DNA of 64,000 nucleotides from Muricea muricata (lineage: Eukaryota; Cnidaria; Anthozoa; Malacalcyonacea; Plexauridae). This document shows, piece after piece, positions 23,030 to 33,193 of this stretch. How positions within the stretch are numbered: the first letter of the stretch is position 1; each line of letters starts with the position of its first letter. The translations under genes and the position numbers were made by a program. Under the pieces are notes generated by a model, which ran no database searches, had not been told where the DNA came from, and worked only from the letters and a program-made list of their open reading frames with translations. The stretch spans positions 6,343,001-6,407,000 of the forward strand of contig OY979727.1 of the NCBI GenBank assembly GCA_963855995.1, written 5' to 3'.

Positions 23030-25112
23030 GATTAAACACATTCAAATTGATAAAACGTTCTCGGACTTTAAAATATTTATTTTTATTACGAGCTTTCGGC
23101 TTTCGGCGACGAGTAAATTATAATAGTCTAAATGACGTTAAAATGTGAGGTGAGTTTAAAACCTGATACAAGTGTATATTTACATGTGGTGCTAAGTTAA
23201 TAAGTGCAAGTATATATATATATATATATATAATCCAGAAATCAGAACCAGGTAGGTTGCAATGTTGGTATGATAACTTAGAGCGCTCAATACCATAACT
23301 GGCAGAGCGAGTAAATAATAATAGGAAGGCAAATTTTGCTGTCGCTACTCTGAGTTTCACGCGCTTAGGCGATCATCAGGCAACTGACAGATTATTTAAT
23401 TATTCACAAATTTTATAGCTCAATTATATTCATAGGTGGTGTTTTGTTACATGACGACATTTGCTAAATAGTTCGGAGCGTTTATTCAAAATGTTTTTGT
23501 TTCGTCCTTTTAAAATTAACAGTTTTTCTTCAATGCATAGGCCACATCTTCTCTGGCCGGGTTTGCATGCCGGGATTTTCTTTATGATTCCCCACTTGAT
23601 CTTGTGTGGTCGGTTGCTTCTCTTCAGTTGCCAAATGTGTTTGGAAAGTTCGGTCTCGTTTTGGTACTTGATGTTGTTGATGGATTTTGTGTGGTTCCGG
23701 AATCTTATCTTGAATTCGTTGGCTGTGACCCCGATGTATGTTTTCGTTTCGTTATTGTCGGTTGTTGTTATTTCAGCCTTGTATACCACATTGGCTTGAA
23801 GGCAGTTGCCTTGCATTGGGCACTGATTGTGGTTTCTGCAATTGCAAAGGCGTGAGTCGTTTGTGCGCTTAGTTGAATTTTGCTTGTCGTGTTTCTTTAG
23901 TATAGTCTTGTTGTGTCGGTTGATGAAGCATTTCATGTTCTCGCTGCAGCTATAGCTTACGCGTACTGTGTGCCTGTTGAATATTTTATGTAGTTTGTTG
24001 TTGTGCGGGAAGTGCTTGTCGATTAGTTTTAAGAATTCGCGTGCTATGTTGGTTTCTACGTTTTTGCTAAAAGGGGGGTTATACCATATTACGTTTCGTT
24101 GTCGTTTGATGCGTGTGCTTGTGCTAGTCTTCGGTTGTTCGTATTTTAGTTGTGCGTTAAAGTTGCTTCGCGTCAAGGCGTCATTGTATGTAGGGGCTGC
24201 TTCGTCGAAGGTTTCTTTATCGCAGCACAGGGTATTGATTCGTCGGTTGATGGAGTGGGGTAGCTCCCGTATGATTGGGGGCGGATGGTTGGAAAACTGG
24301 TTGATGTAGAGTGGGTCATCGTTCGGTTTTCTGTAGGGTTTGTAGGAACCGTTGTTCAGGTCAAAGGTCAGGTCCAGGAAGTTCGTACGAAGTTGGTTAG
24401 TCAGTGCAGTTATTTTCAGTCCGAGATTGTCAAACACAGCGGCGAGTTCTTTTCTTTCCCTATCGCATAGTCTGCCAGATCTGCTGTTAATCACTGCCAG
24501 GCCGTCATCGCGGTACAATCCAACGTCTTTTCCAAAGCGATCTTGTAAGGTGTTGAGTATAAACAGCCCGATCAGTTCACAAACTTCGGCTCCGTCGTAA
24601 CTTCCCATGGTTACATCGAAAGTGTTGTCGGAATTTCGTTTGGACCATGCACGGTTTTGGTGGAATAGGAGTGATTTACGGGTGTGTTTGATTATTGTCA
24701 CATCGCGGTCAGTGATGTTAGTGAATTGCTTCGCCCATGATATAGCTCGGTCTAAGAGTTGCTCGGAAATAGATGGGTAGAAATCTACGATGTCGAAGGA
24801 AATGAACGATTTCCTTTGTTTGTTGTCGATAGATTGGAACCAGGAGATGGCGTCGGTGGAGTTACGCCACTGGTTTACTTTGGTGTGCGCTCTGATTTTA
24901 TTGTTTATATTGTCCAGTATAGATTTACTGACTTTGCCTAGCTGGCTTTTAGCGGGGTTGATAAGGCGGCACTTAGGGTGGTTTTCGAAGTCTTGCTTAT
25001 GGTCCTTCAGAGATATAAATGCCGATGCCTCGTTCATTGGGTCTAAACGGTTAGATATCTTTAAGTCGCTGGCGATAGATTTCATTTCATCGTTGATCTC
25101 GTTCAATAACAC
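23030..25112 (-). mobile_element. Penelope-like element, left copy of a head-to-head pair
   Basis: The minus-strand open frame (25112-23430, about 560 residues) encodes a Penelope-type reverse transcriptase with SFISFDIVDFYPSISEQLL and the YRDDGL catalytic motif. A C-terminal GIY-YIG endonuclease follows (KTYIGVTANEFKIRFRNHTK) next to a Cys-rich region (CNCRNHNQCPMQGNC). The copy is 5'-truncated at NEINDEMKSI relative to the right copy. Downstream sequence (23429-23030) is the element's 3'/pseudo-LTR part, with a hammerhead ribozyme at 23341-23384. The frame is intact. Confidence 0.92.
23341..23384 (-). ncRNA. Hammerhead ribozyme (Penelope-associated)
   Basis: This is the mirror copy of the motif at 27137-27180. 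On the minus strand, GTTGC is followed by CTGATGA, a small stem-loop, GAAA, a 3-bp stem III closed by CAG, the cleavage site UA, and GCGAC pairing back to GTTGC. All core nucleotides are present. Stem II is short (three base pairs) with a U-U mismatch next to the core. Confidence 0.75.
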
Positions 25113-25158
25113 CTACAGCTTAAAATCCAAATAACACCTACAGCTTAAAATCCAAACG
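25105..25158. repeat. 25-bp tandem duplication at the centre of the Penelope inverted pair
   Basis: The block AACACCTACAGCTTAAAATC occurs twice back to back (about 25107 and 25131) exactly between the truncated left copy and the longer right copy. This is the junction of the head-to-head structure. Confidence 0.8.
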
Positions 25159-25171
25159 TTGCGCTCCTCCT

Positions 25172-27091
25172 GTGAAAGAGTTGAAACCTTTTGAAGACGA
25201 CCTAGCCAATATGATCGAAAGCGTGAAATTCCGAAATGTCTACGACGGTTTTATTCAAGAGCTTGAAAAAGATAAGAGAAAGATCAACGCTTCTAAGAAC
25301 GTTTTTGTGTTCGCAGACAAAACAAGAAACATTTACATAATGGACGCCCCCGCTTACAATAAACTATTGACAGAGAACGTAACAAAGACTTATAAGCACG
25401 CTCATGACGGCACCAAAAACGAGATCAACGATGAAATGAAATCTATCGCCAGCGACTTAAAGATATCTAACCGTTTAGACCCAATGAACGAGGCATCGGC
25501 ATTTATATCTCTGAAGGACCATAAGCAAGACTTCGAAAACCACCCTAAGTGCCGCCTTATCAACCCCGCTAAAAGCCAGCTAGGCAAAGTCAGTAAATCT
25601 ATACTGGACAATATAAACAATAAAATCAGAGCGCACACCAAAGTAAACCAGTGGCGTAACTCCACCGACGCCATCTCCTGGTTCCAATCTATCGACAACA
25701 AACAAAGGAAATCGTTCATTTCCTTCGACATCGTAGATTTCTACCCATCTATTTCCGAGCAACTCTTAGACCGAGCTATATCATGGGCGAAGCAATTCAC
25801 TAACATCACTGACCGCGATGTGACAATAATCAAACACACCCGTAAATCACTCCTATTCCACCAAAACCGTGCATGGTCCAAACGAAATTCCGACAACACT
25901 TTCGATGTAACCATGGGAAGTTACGACGGAGCCGAAGTTTGTGAACTGATCGGGCTGTTTATACTCAACACCTTACAAGATCGCTTTGGAAAAGACGTTG
26001 GATTGTACCGCGATGACGGCCTGGCAGTGATTAACAGCAGATCTGGCAGACTATGCGATAGGGAAAGAAAAGAACTCGCCGCTGTGTTTGACAATCTCGG
26101 ACTGAAAATAACTGCACTGACTAACCAACTTCGTACGAACTTCCTGGACCTGACCTTTGACCTGAACAACGGTTCCTACAAACCCTACAGAAAACCGAAC
26201 GATGACCCACTCTACATCAACCAGTTTTCCAACCATCCGCCCCCAATCATACGGGAGCTACCCCACTCCATCAACCGACGAATCAATACCCTGTGCTGCG
26301 ATAAAGAAACCTTCGACGAAGCAGCCCCTACATACAATGACGCCTTGACGCGAAGCAACTTTAACGCACAACTAAAATACGAACAACCGAAGACTAGCAC
26401 AAGCACACGCATCAAACGACAACGAAACGTAATATGGTATAACCCCCCTTTTAGCAAAAACGTAGAAACCAACATAGCACGCGAATTCTTAAAACTAATC
26501 GACAAGCACTTCCCGCACAACAACAAACTACATAAAATATTCAACAGGCACACAGTACGCGTAAGCTATAGCTGCAGCGAGAACATGAAATGCTTCATCA
26601 ACCGACACAACAAGACTATACTAAAGAAACACGACAAGCAAAATTCAACTAAGCGCACAAACGACTCACGCCTTTGCAATTGCAGAAACCACAATCAGTG
26701 CCCAATGCAAGGCAACTGCCTTCAAGCCAATGTGGTATACAAGGCTGAAATAACAACAACCGACAATAACGAAACGAAAACATACATCGGGGTCACAGCC
26801 AACGAATTCAAGATAAGATTCCGGAACCACACAAAATCCATCAACAACATCAAGTACCAAAACGAGACCGAACTTTCCAAACACATTTGGCAACTGAAGA
26901 GAAGCAACCGACCACACAAGATCAAGTGGGGAATCATAAAGAAAATCCCGGCATGCAAACCCGGCCAGAGAAGATGTGGCCTATGCATTGAAGAAAAACT
27001 GTTAATTTTAAAAGGACGAAACAAAAACATTTTGAATAAACGCTCCGAACTATTTAGCAAATGTCGTCATGTAACAAAACACCACCTATGA
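25172..27091 (+). CDS. Penelope-like RT with GIY-YIG endonuclease, right copy
   Basis: This 639-residue frame has a longer N-terminal part than the left copy (ELKPFEDDLANMIESVKF and on), then the same reverse transcriptase. RT motif A lies near residue 190 (SFDIVDFYPSISEQ) and the catalytic YRDDG near residue 290. A Cys-rich segment (CNCRNHNQCPMQGNC) precedes the GIY-YIG nuclease (TYIGVTANEFKIRFRNHTKS) near residue 545. From NEINDEMKSI onward the protein is identical to the left copy. The frame is open to the expected C-terminus, so the gene could be functional; an upstream start before 25172 is possible. Family knowledge: such enzymes perform target-primed reverse transcription. Confidence 0.92.
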   Translation: MKELKPFEDDLANMIESVKFRNVYDGFIQELEKDKRKINASKNVFVFADKTRNIYIMDAPAYNKLLTENVTKTYKHAHDGTKNEINDEMKSIASDLKISNRLDPMNEASAFISLKDHKQDFENHPKCRLINPAKSQLGKVSKSILDNINNKIRAHTKVNQWRNSTDAISWFQSIDNKQRKSFISFDIVDFYPSISEQLLDRAISWAKQFTNITDRDVTIIKHTRKSLLFHQNRAWSKRNSDNTFDVTMGSYDGAEVCELIGLFILNTLQDRFGKDVGLYRDDGLAVINSRSGRLCDRERKELAAVFDNLGLKITALTNQLRTNFLDLTFDLNNGSYKPYRKPNDDPLYINQFSNHPPPIIRELPHSINRRINTLCCDKETFDEAAPTYNDALTRSNFNAQLKYEQPKTSTSTRIKRQRNVIWYNPPFSKNVETNIAREFLKLIDKHFPHNNKLHKIFNRHTVRVSYSCSENMKCFINRHNKTILKKHDKQNSTKRTNDSRLCNCRNHNQCPMQGNCLQANVVYKAEITTTDNNETKTYIGVTANEFKIRFRNHTKSINNIKYQNETELSKHIWQLKRSNRPHKIKWGIIKKIPACKPGQRRCGLCIEEKLLILKGRNKNILNKRSELFSKCRHVTKHHL

Positions 27092-27136
27092 ATATAATTG
27101 AGCTATAAAATTTGTGAATAATTAAATAATCTGTCA

Positions 27137-27180
27137 GTTGCCTGATGATCGCCTAAGCGCGTGAAACTCAGAGTAGCGAC
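27137..27180 (+). ncRNA. Hammerhead ribozyme (Penelope-associated)
   Basis: Stem I is GTTGC (27137-27141) pairing with GCGAC (27176-27180). The core is CTGATGA (27142-27148), stem II is C-G, G-C, C-G at 27150-27152/27159-27161 with a six-base loop, then GAAA (27163-27166). Stem III is A-U, C-G, U-A with loop CAG, and the predicted cleavage is after A27175 in a GUA triplet. Penelope-like elements are known to carry short-stem-III hammerheads. The U-U mismatch at the base of stem II is the only weak point. Confidence 0.78.
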
Positions 27181-27200
27181 AGCAAAATTTGCCTTCCTAT

Positions 27201-27344
<144 letters not shown>

Positions 27345-27462
27345 AGGTTATCATATGAGAGGCGAGGTGATATCAGTTTTATCGCTCGAGAGACGATATC
27401 ATATTTTGTCAAGAGTGAGCGCAGCGAACGAGGGACAAAATATGATATCGTAACGAGAGCGA

Positions 27463-27580
27463 TATCACATACTTGTGCGATTATCACATACGATTATCAC
27501 ATACGAGAGCGATTATCACATAATTGTGCGATTATCACATACGAGAGCGATTATCACATACTTGTGCCTTTATCTAGAGC
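27463..27580. repeat. Short tandem array of a MITE terminus
   Basis: Units such as GAGAGCGATTATCACATA and TTGTGCGATTATCACATAC repeat about five times. The last unit is the left terminus (TATCACATACTTGTGCC) of the element that ends at 27909. An inverted pair ATATCATATTTTGTC / GACAAAATATGATAT lies just upstream (27388-27449). Confidence 0.75.
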
Positions 27581-27909
27581 AAAAACCAGACTATATTTTC
27601 AAATTATTTACACTTCAAGTACATTTCAAAATGAATTCAAAATGATTGTTTAAAATACGCCAAACAGGTAGAAATTACAAAAACAAACCAAAAATAACTT
27701 ATCTTTTAATAGCTGCGAATTTCTTTGTGTTATTTTCCTTGTATTATTTAATATTTTTATTCTTATCTCCCATCGATCCTTCAGTCGGGCGCCATCTTTG
27801 CTTTGAGCGGGACAAAAAACGATATCGCGGGACAAAAACCGATATCACGGGACATATCGTTTTTATGTCACCGTGTTATCGCCCGGATAAAGGCACAAGT
27901 ATGTGATAA
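27555..27909. mobile_element. Probable MITE with about 23-bp inverted termini
   Basis: The left terminus is TATCACATACTTGTGCC with TTTATC following; the right terminus is the inverted GATAAAGGCACAAGTATG then TGATA. The interior has repeated GGGACAAAAAACGATATC-type blocks and no coding signal. The target duplication is not clear because both sides are ATC/ATA-rich. Confidence 0.5.
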
Positions 27910-28390
27910 ATATATATAGCAGATTGTACTATAATGCCCCTTCACTTCGGTGTTGTTGAGCACTCTTGTAGAGCGGAGTAGGTGTCTATACCTATAATGC
28001 AAAGCCCACTTCGCTTGAGGTCGTTTGAGCACTCTGGCCCTATGACGCTCTACGCATGTCCACATGTGTTGGTTGTGTTGCCTTGTACCGCGTGCGCTTG
28101 GTGAGAGCAAGTTCACGTGTATAAGTGTAATGCAGCTACATGTGTAGATGTGTACCAAGCTGCTGCAGATTGTACTATATGTATATATATATATGTATAC
28201 ACACATAACAGCTGTGCCTTAGTGATATATTAAGTGTCTTTCTTTATAAGCATCGTGTATTGTCTGGGAAGTGCCATGGAGTTATTGTCAGCGTTATAAT
28301 TTATAGCGGTATGCCAAGACTCCAAAGTCGTGCGTGTACGATAGCTTCCGCTGTCGATTACTTTAGAGTTCGTGAAGTCAATAATATGGT
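27910..28390. other. Non-coding stretch with an imperfect direct repeat
   Basis: Two copies of a GTTGTTGAGCACTCT / CGTTTGAGCACTCT-type block preceded by TATAATGC lie at about 27930-27970 and 28000-28040, and a TATATA run lies at 28176-28194. No gene is seen. Confidence 0.4.
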
Positions 28391-28391
28391 C

Positions 28392-29160
28392 TTAAATCCA
28401 CGCATGTTTTGCCTCACTAGATCCTTTCTTGTAATGTTCCACGTTTCTTAGGTGTTCTGACTTTCTGGTCTTGAGGGATCTACCTGTTTCGCCTATGTAA
28501 CTCGATGAACATTCTTTACATACTAAAACTACATTTGTTTTTTCGTCCATGGTGGGTCTATCTTTTAAGAAAGGAAACTCGCGCTGTAGGGTTTTCATAA
28601 GTTTTCTGAAGACCTATATGTTGTTTTGAAAGTGTCCTTTGCAGTGGCTCAGTGAGGCCTTTGATATACGGTAAAACCGCGTAGCCATTATGTTGTGACG
28701 TGCGTTTAATGGTTCAAAAAATGTTCTGACAAGTTCTTCTGAAGTCGGCGTGATCTTCTTTCTCTTCTGTTTAACAATTAAACTTGATATTAATTTCCGA
28801 GGGTAGCCATTCAACTCGAGTATATCACTAACATGTTTTAAATGTCGCTTCTTGTTCTTTTCATCGGTGAGTAGGGTTAAAGATCTGTTGATGAGAGTCG
28901 TTGCAGTGCTAGTTTTTTGTTTATAGTCATGATGAGAATCATGTATGAGTAGGTTTGCTGTAAATGTCGATGGAAATTGAACAGTTGTTTCTAGAAATCA
29001 GAGTGTCAAGAAAGGCGATTTGTCCGCCTTGTTCATGTTCAATAGTGAAATTAATGTTAGCATCTATAGAATTGAGTGTGTCATGAAAGCTTAAAACTGC
29101 GGATTTCTTAATAATGGCAAAACTATCATCTACAAATCGTTTCCAAACTTTAGGGGGTAT
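28392..29160 (-). mobile_element. Penelope-like element relic (third copy, other family)
   Basis: Read on the minus strand from 29160: WKRFVDDSFAIIKKS (RT catalytic FVDD), FLDTLISRN, a NGYPRKLISSLIVKQ stretch near 28810, and finally the GIY-YIG part VLVCKECSSSYIGETGRSLK with SEHLRNVEHYKKGS. Frames are broken at several places and the N-terminal half of the RT is missing. The family differs from both other Penelope elements in the window. Confidence 0.8.
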
Positions 29161-29560
29161 TAATTACTGCACTATGAATAGCTTGTTTCTCAATAACTTC
29201 CAATAACTTAACCAAGCTTCGCTAGCGAGTAGCTGTGTATGAGGCAACTTTTGATAAAATCCCAGGAGGACGTTCAGTCTGTTCAAAGTAATTTCAACAA
29301 CTTGTGTCAAAAACCCGTAACGTGACGTGACGTAGCCGTGTGCGGTCACGCACAATAGTGCTCCGCAGATTTATTGATCATTAGCGCATTTAACCTACTT
29401 TTCGACCAAAGATCAAGTACAGTGTAAAAAGTCTATGTTGCTGAAATCTTAATCAATCCAGAACGTATATCTTCGCCGGGTCAAGTGTGTTGCGTTAGGA
29501 GCGCTACTCATGATTGTAGACTAAGGAAATTTAATTACCCATCCCATCATTATTATGGAT
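29161..29560. other. Non-coding stretch, nothing recognised
   Basis: No open frame or repeat can be supported here. The stretch separates the Penelope relic and the non-LTR endonuclease relic. Confidence 0.4.
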
Positions 29561-30680
29561 TAAAGTTTCAAATTAGACGTTATCTTGCGTATTCTACTGG
29601 CTGGCGATGTGGCAACGAATCCTAGACCTGTATGTTCTAAAAACTTGACTAATAGTAGCGCGTCTTTAAAGTGTTTATCCATAAGTGCCCGAAGTCGCAA
29701 ATCAATAATATGGTTAATATATATTCAGATTAACCCTAAAAGTTTTCAAGTATACTGATCAATTCCAATGTGTGTGTGTAAAATACGGCGTAATCACGAG
29801 GTAGAAATTGTTTCAGCCGAGGTAACTACAGCTTCAAATGCCACTTTGGTGCTTTGCTCATGTTATTGTTCACCAAACGCCTGGCAATCGTGGTTAAAGG
29901 ACTTTTAAAACTTGTTGGAGACATTTGTAATGATTACAGAAATGTTATCCTAGCAGGTGGTGATTTCGATATGCCAAACATCTCATGGGATCTTATTATG
30001 GGATATTAGAGGAAACAACAGGTGCAAACGAGATCGCTTTCATTGAATTATTGAATTATTTAATTGTCTCAGCTAAACAGCAAAGCAACAAGAGAACACA
30101 GTGTTTTGGACCTCATCTTAACCACAGTAGCAAACCTGGTTAATTTTTATGACACTCTAACTCCCAAAGAATCGGAAATTTTTACTGATAACATCACCCT
30201 TCTGCTCGACATATTACTCTCGCCTAAATCTCTATCAAAGATAAGCAGAAGGGTGTATGATTATCGCCGTGGATTTTAAGGCACTTCGTTCATCTTTGCT
30301 ACACCTGAACTTATAAAGTTTGATGTCATATAATGACGAAATCAACCATGATTCCAGGTAGTCTGGAAAGAAGCATTTCTTACCACAGTCGCTGTCCACA
30401 TACTCACCAAATGCATACGAGATCGTAACAACCTCCCATGGATAAACATATTACCCCTGATGAAAAAGAAAAAAAATCGGTGCGGCAAACATTGAAAATA
30501 TGTGAATGAAGGCCGTGCTAATTGCCTCAATTCTTTCTTTCTGCAACAGCCCCAGGACAAACCCAAACCAGTTTTGGTCACTTTTCAAACTGTTCCTAAA
30601 GGAATAGGAATAAAAACGTGGGGTGGAAGACTGGATCGAGAGGACGCCGGAAAAGAAACCACGGTCATAGCTAAAAGAGG
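29560..30680 (+). mobile_element. Non-LTR retrotransposon relic, endonuclease part
   Basis: The + strand pieces include an ILAGGDFDMPNISWD stretch at about 29945-29990, the APE-endonuclease signature (usually GGDFN), followed after frame breaks by REHSVLDLILTTVANLVNF at 30090-30150. Downstream (30230-30680) fragments could be the linker before RT, but no domain is certain there. Confidence 0.6.
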
Positions 30681-30688
30681 TGGTTAAT

Positions 30689-31015
30689 GACCCAAGCTGT
30701 TGAATAAAAAATAACACTTAAAAAATGTAAAGTTTATGTGGGAGAAGGGGTTCTGGGGTAAGAAGACTCCAATTGTACAATGCGTGGCTTCATCCCTACT
30801 CATGTCACATCCTATGCTGCACTGACTCTGAACTGAAAATGCTCTGTAACAGAGCCTTGCCAGGGGTGGCCAATCCCTGACGAAACCTGACCAAGATAAC
30901 AACACTTGGACAGTCCTTAGGCCCCAACCTGTCCAGGGAGCATAAAAACTCCAATGAACAGTCCTTAACCTGACCAAGGGGCGCTAGGCCCCTATGGACA
31001 GTCCTCAGATAGATA
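30689..31015. repeat. Direct repeat A, upstream copy
   Basis: This about 325-bp block begins CCCAAGCTGTTGAATAAAAA and recurs nearly unchanged at 44685-45013, immediately after the Polinton. Internal landmarks are CCTAGGCCCC-like and TGGACAGTCC repeats. The copy shows the unoccupied form of the Polinton insertion site: TAATGACCCAAGCTGTTG. Confidence 0.9.
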
Positions 31016-31705
31016 TTGTATATATGTGACGTATTGAGTCTATGGGGCTGAAGTTGACATTTTAGAGACTTCATCTCGAACCACGTAATTTATTAACGAA
31101 ACCAACAAAATAACTTTCTTTTGTTTTTACACGATTCTATATAGTATGTATTATCTAATTATGATGTTAGTCAGTGAATACTAGAAAATTAATCAATGAG
31201 TTAACTACATTCGACCGTTCCCTTGCACGTGCCTTCGTATATTTATCCACTCTTAGAACAGTGTTTTCGTTGACGGTATCGATATTACATTTCCGTATAT
31301 TTTTCTTTTCTTTTCTTTTTTTTTTGGCTCAAGTTATTTTTTGTAATAACGTTATATGAAGTATATCTACAGTAATGATACTATCGAAAGCTTTCTATTT
31401 TAAGTGACATATGAGGCTTTTGAACGCATTGAAGGTAAACGTAAAAATCGCAAGGCATTGGAAAAACAGTGGTGGGTGGGTGGGAAAATTTTCTTAAACA
31501 AGTTTACTGCACGAGTGCTAACTTGTGAATGGTGGTCCTATGATGTGATCCGCATAATATGCGCAAATACACTGTGCTGGAATAAGCCTTATTATTGGTT
31601 AATTCCCGTCCACACTACAGGAGGTTTTACATGCCTATGCAATCACACGAGCATTTCACGTGAAAGGCATGCAGCTAGACCGAAGTTTTGGCTTCCAGCT
31701 ATTAC
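31016..31705. other. Extra segment between repeat blocks A and B, no gene
   Basis: In the downstream copy, blocks A and B are directly adjacent (…GATATTGTCTATAACTCG at 45010). In the upstream copy about 690 bp separate them. The segment has no coding signal and no clear terminal repeats; it is either an insertion or sequence deleted downstream. Confidence 0.5.
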
Positions 31706-32095
31706 TATAACTCGATAAGACAAGGCGGGATTATCTCATTGACGTACACAGCAAAAAACGCACAACCTGTTCTGGCCTGATGAAAACAGCATTGAACAAT
31801 GTCGTGCTGCCCACATTGTTCAAGGTTGTTAGCAATACTGAACAAGTTGATAAGCCTGAACTAGCCTGCATTCAGGTGTAACAATGTTGAACAATATTGT
31901 TGACAACCTTGAACAATGTGGGCAGCAAAACATGGTTCAATGCTGTTTTCATCAGGCCAGAACAGGTTGTGCGTTTTTTGCTGTGTAGTCGGAAGGAACT
32001 ATCTTTTTGCACCTTTAACATAAAAGCTTACCTTCAACACGTTGCCTCATTAACTTAAATTTATATGAGCTATAAATTTGCTTTAATGACCCAAG
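31706..32095. repeat. Direct repeat B, upstream copy (interrupted by a MITE)
   Basis: The block TATAACTCGATAAGA … GTCGGAAGGAACTATC … TATAAATTTGCT matches 45014-45158 downstream. It ends in the Polinton's left target duplication CCCAAG (32090-32095). The copy is interrupted by a 239-bp MITE at 31747-31985. Confidence 0.85.
31747..31985. mobile_element. Mariner-type MITE with 50-bp inverted repeats, TA duplication
   Basis: The ends are CACAGCAAAAAACGCACAAC and its inverted copy, extended by CTGTTCTGGCCTGATGAAAA, with TA on both sides (31745-31746, 31986-31987). The homologous repeat copy downstream lacks it and reads GACGTAGTCGG at 45051-45061, a precise empty site. The inner half has repeated TTGAACAATGT blocks. 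Confidence 0.92.
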
Positions 32096-32226
32096 AGTAG
32101 AATAGTCACAGCTATAGAACCGCTGAATCAGCATTTTTCACGGAGCTCTTACCCCTGTGAATTAGTTCCCAGGTCATCCGTGTGAGACAGGTGCGCGCGC
32201 ATGTTGACCGGAAATACGTGTAAAAC
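32096..32226 (+). repeat. Polinton left terminal inverted repeat (131 bp)
   Basis: It starts AGTAGAATAGTCACAGCTA and ends ACGTGTAAAAC. It matches the inverted right repeat at 130 of 131 positions by eye; the difference is a C/T in the T-run before ACGGAGCTC. It contains a GTGCGCGCGCATG segment. Confidence 0.95.
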
Positions 32227-32527
32227 CTGTTTTGACTGGTTTGGGCTATTGTTTGAGGGGGGAAACGTCGTATTGTTTGACTTTGGACGACAAAAATCAT
32301 GTTTAAGGCAAACTTGTGGTACATTTATTGAAACTTTGCATTTAGTGTTGTAAAGCGATTATGTTCGAGTCATGTTGATTGTTGTAAATGTTATTTCCCT
32401 GTGAACAGTGAAAGCCTTTTCTTAATTCTTTCTCTTTGTTATCAGTGAAACTAGGATGGACTACGATTAATATTAGATTGTATAATAAACAACTGAGACA
32501 TGTGTAAGATTTATTAAATTTTATTTT

Positions 32528-33114
32528 TCAATTTTGGTCATCTTGATCTCTGGCGAGCATTAGTACTCTATAGAAAAAAAAAAATAAAGAAAAGAGAGAG
32601 CGAGTTAATATATGATGTATGGAAGTTTTAAAACATTGCAGAATTTTCGCATTCTAACCTTAAAAAATCGAACCAGAAGTTCATGTCTTTTAAACGATCG
32701 TCTAGCTCTTGATCTTCAGTGCTGTCAATGAAAAAACCAAAACTGGGTCATTTTTAGGACTTAAAAATTGAGAAGATGTTTATAATCTAAGGATTAAATG
32801 ATAGCAACATGATAAGATTTTACGTACTTGCACGAAGGGCACGCGAATTTCTCTGTGCCCAAAATGAACTGCTCCAAGTTTTCGATTGTTAGCTGGACAT
32901 GGCAGTTTTTACACGTGCTATAGACTGCAAAGGAATGAAAAAGAAAAAAAGTAATTGTCATGTATGGTTAGCTATCTAGTAGAAATTTGAGTGTGTACTT
33001 ACCAATTCCTTCCATTGCAGGAAGCTTCAGTAGTTCTTGACGCTCGGTGTGTTTGAATCGTAATGGTTTTAGCCCAATATTTATGTAGAGAAGGATAGCA
33101 TTGGGTGCTAGCAA
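32528..33114 (-). CDS. Spliced zinc-ribbon gene of unknown function (Polinton left end)
   Basis: Four minus-strand segments join in frame with consensus introns: 33114-33003 (5' limit uncertain), 32924-32828, 32721-32659 and 32567-32528, ending in a TGA. Donors are GTAAGT, GTACGT and GTTAGA; acceptors are T-rich and end in GCAG, ACAG and TATAG. An AATAAA lies about 9 bases after the stop. The product includes PLRFKHTERQELLKLPAMEG, then STCKNCH and, 20 residues later, CPSC, a zinc-ribbon pattern, and an acidic stretch TEDQELDDRLKDMNFWF. I do not recognise the family. The first exon or start is unresolved: the frame is open back to a TAG at 33117-33115, which may itself be an acceptor. Confidence 0.6.
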
Positions 33115-33193
33115 CTAGTGTGTTGTTATGTTTTTGATGATATGTGGGTGATACAGTGTGCATTGTTTACGGTTTATCAATTAGGTTCTCTGT

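Noticed and set aside
23461..25134. Plus-strand open frames opposite the left Penelope copy, and the same on the minus strand at 25402-27060
   Set aside because: They are antisense shadows of the Penelope gene; the same sets appear in both arms and show no domains.
30684..31074. Minus-strand frames repeated at 44675-44971
   Set aside because: The similarity is due to the direct DNA repeat A; the frames have no domain and are not needed to explain it.
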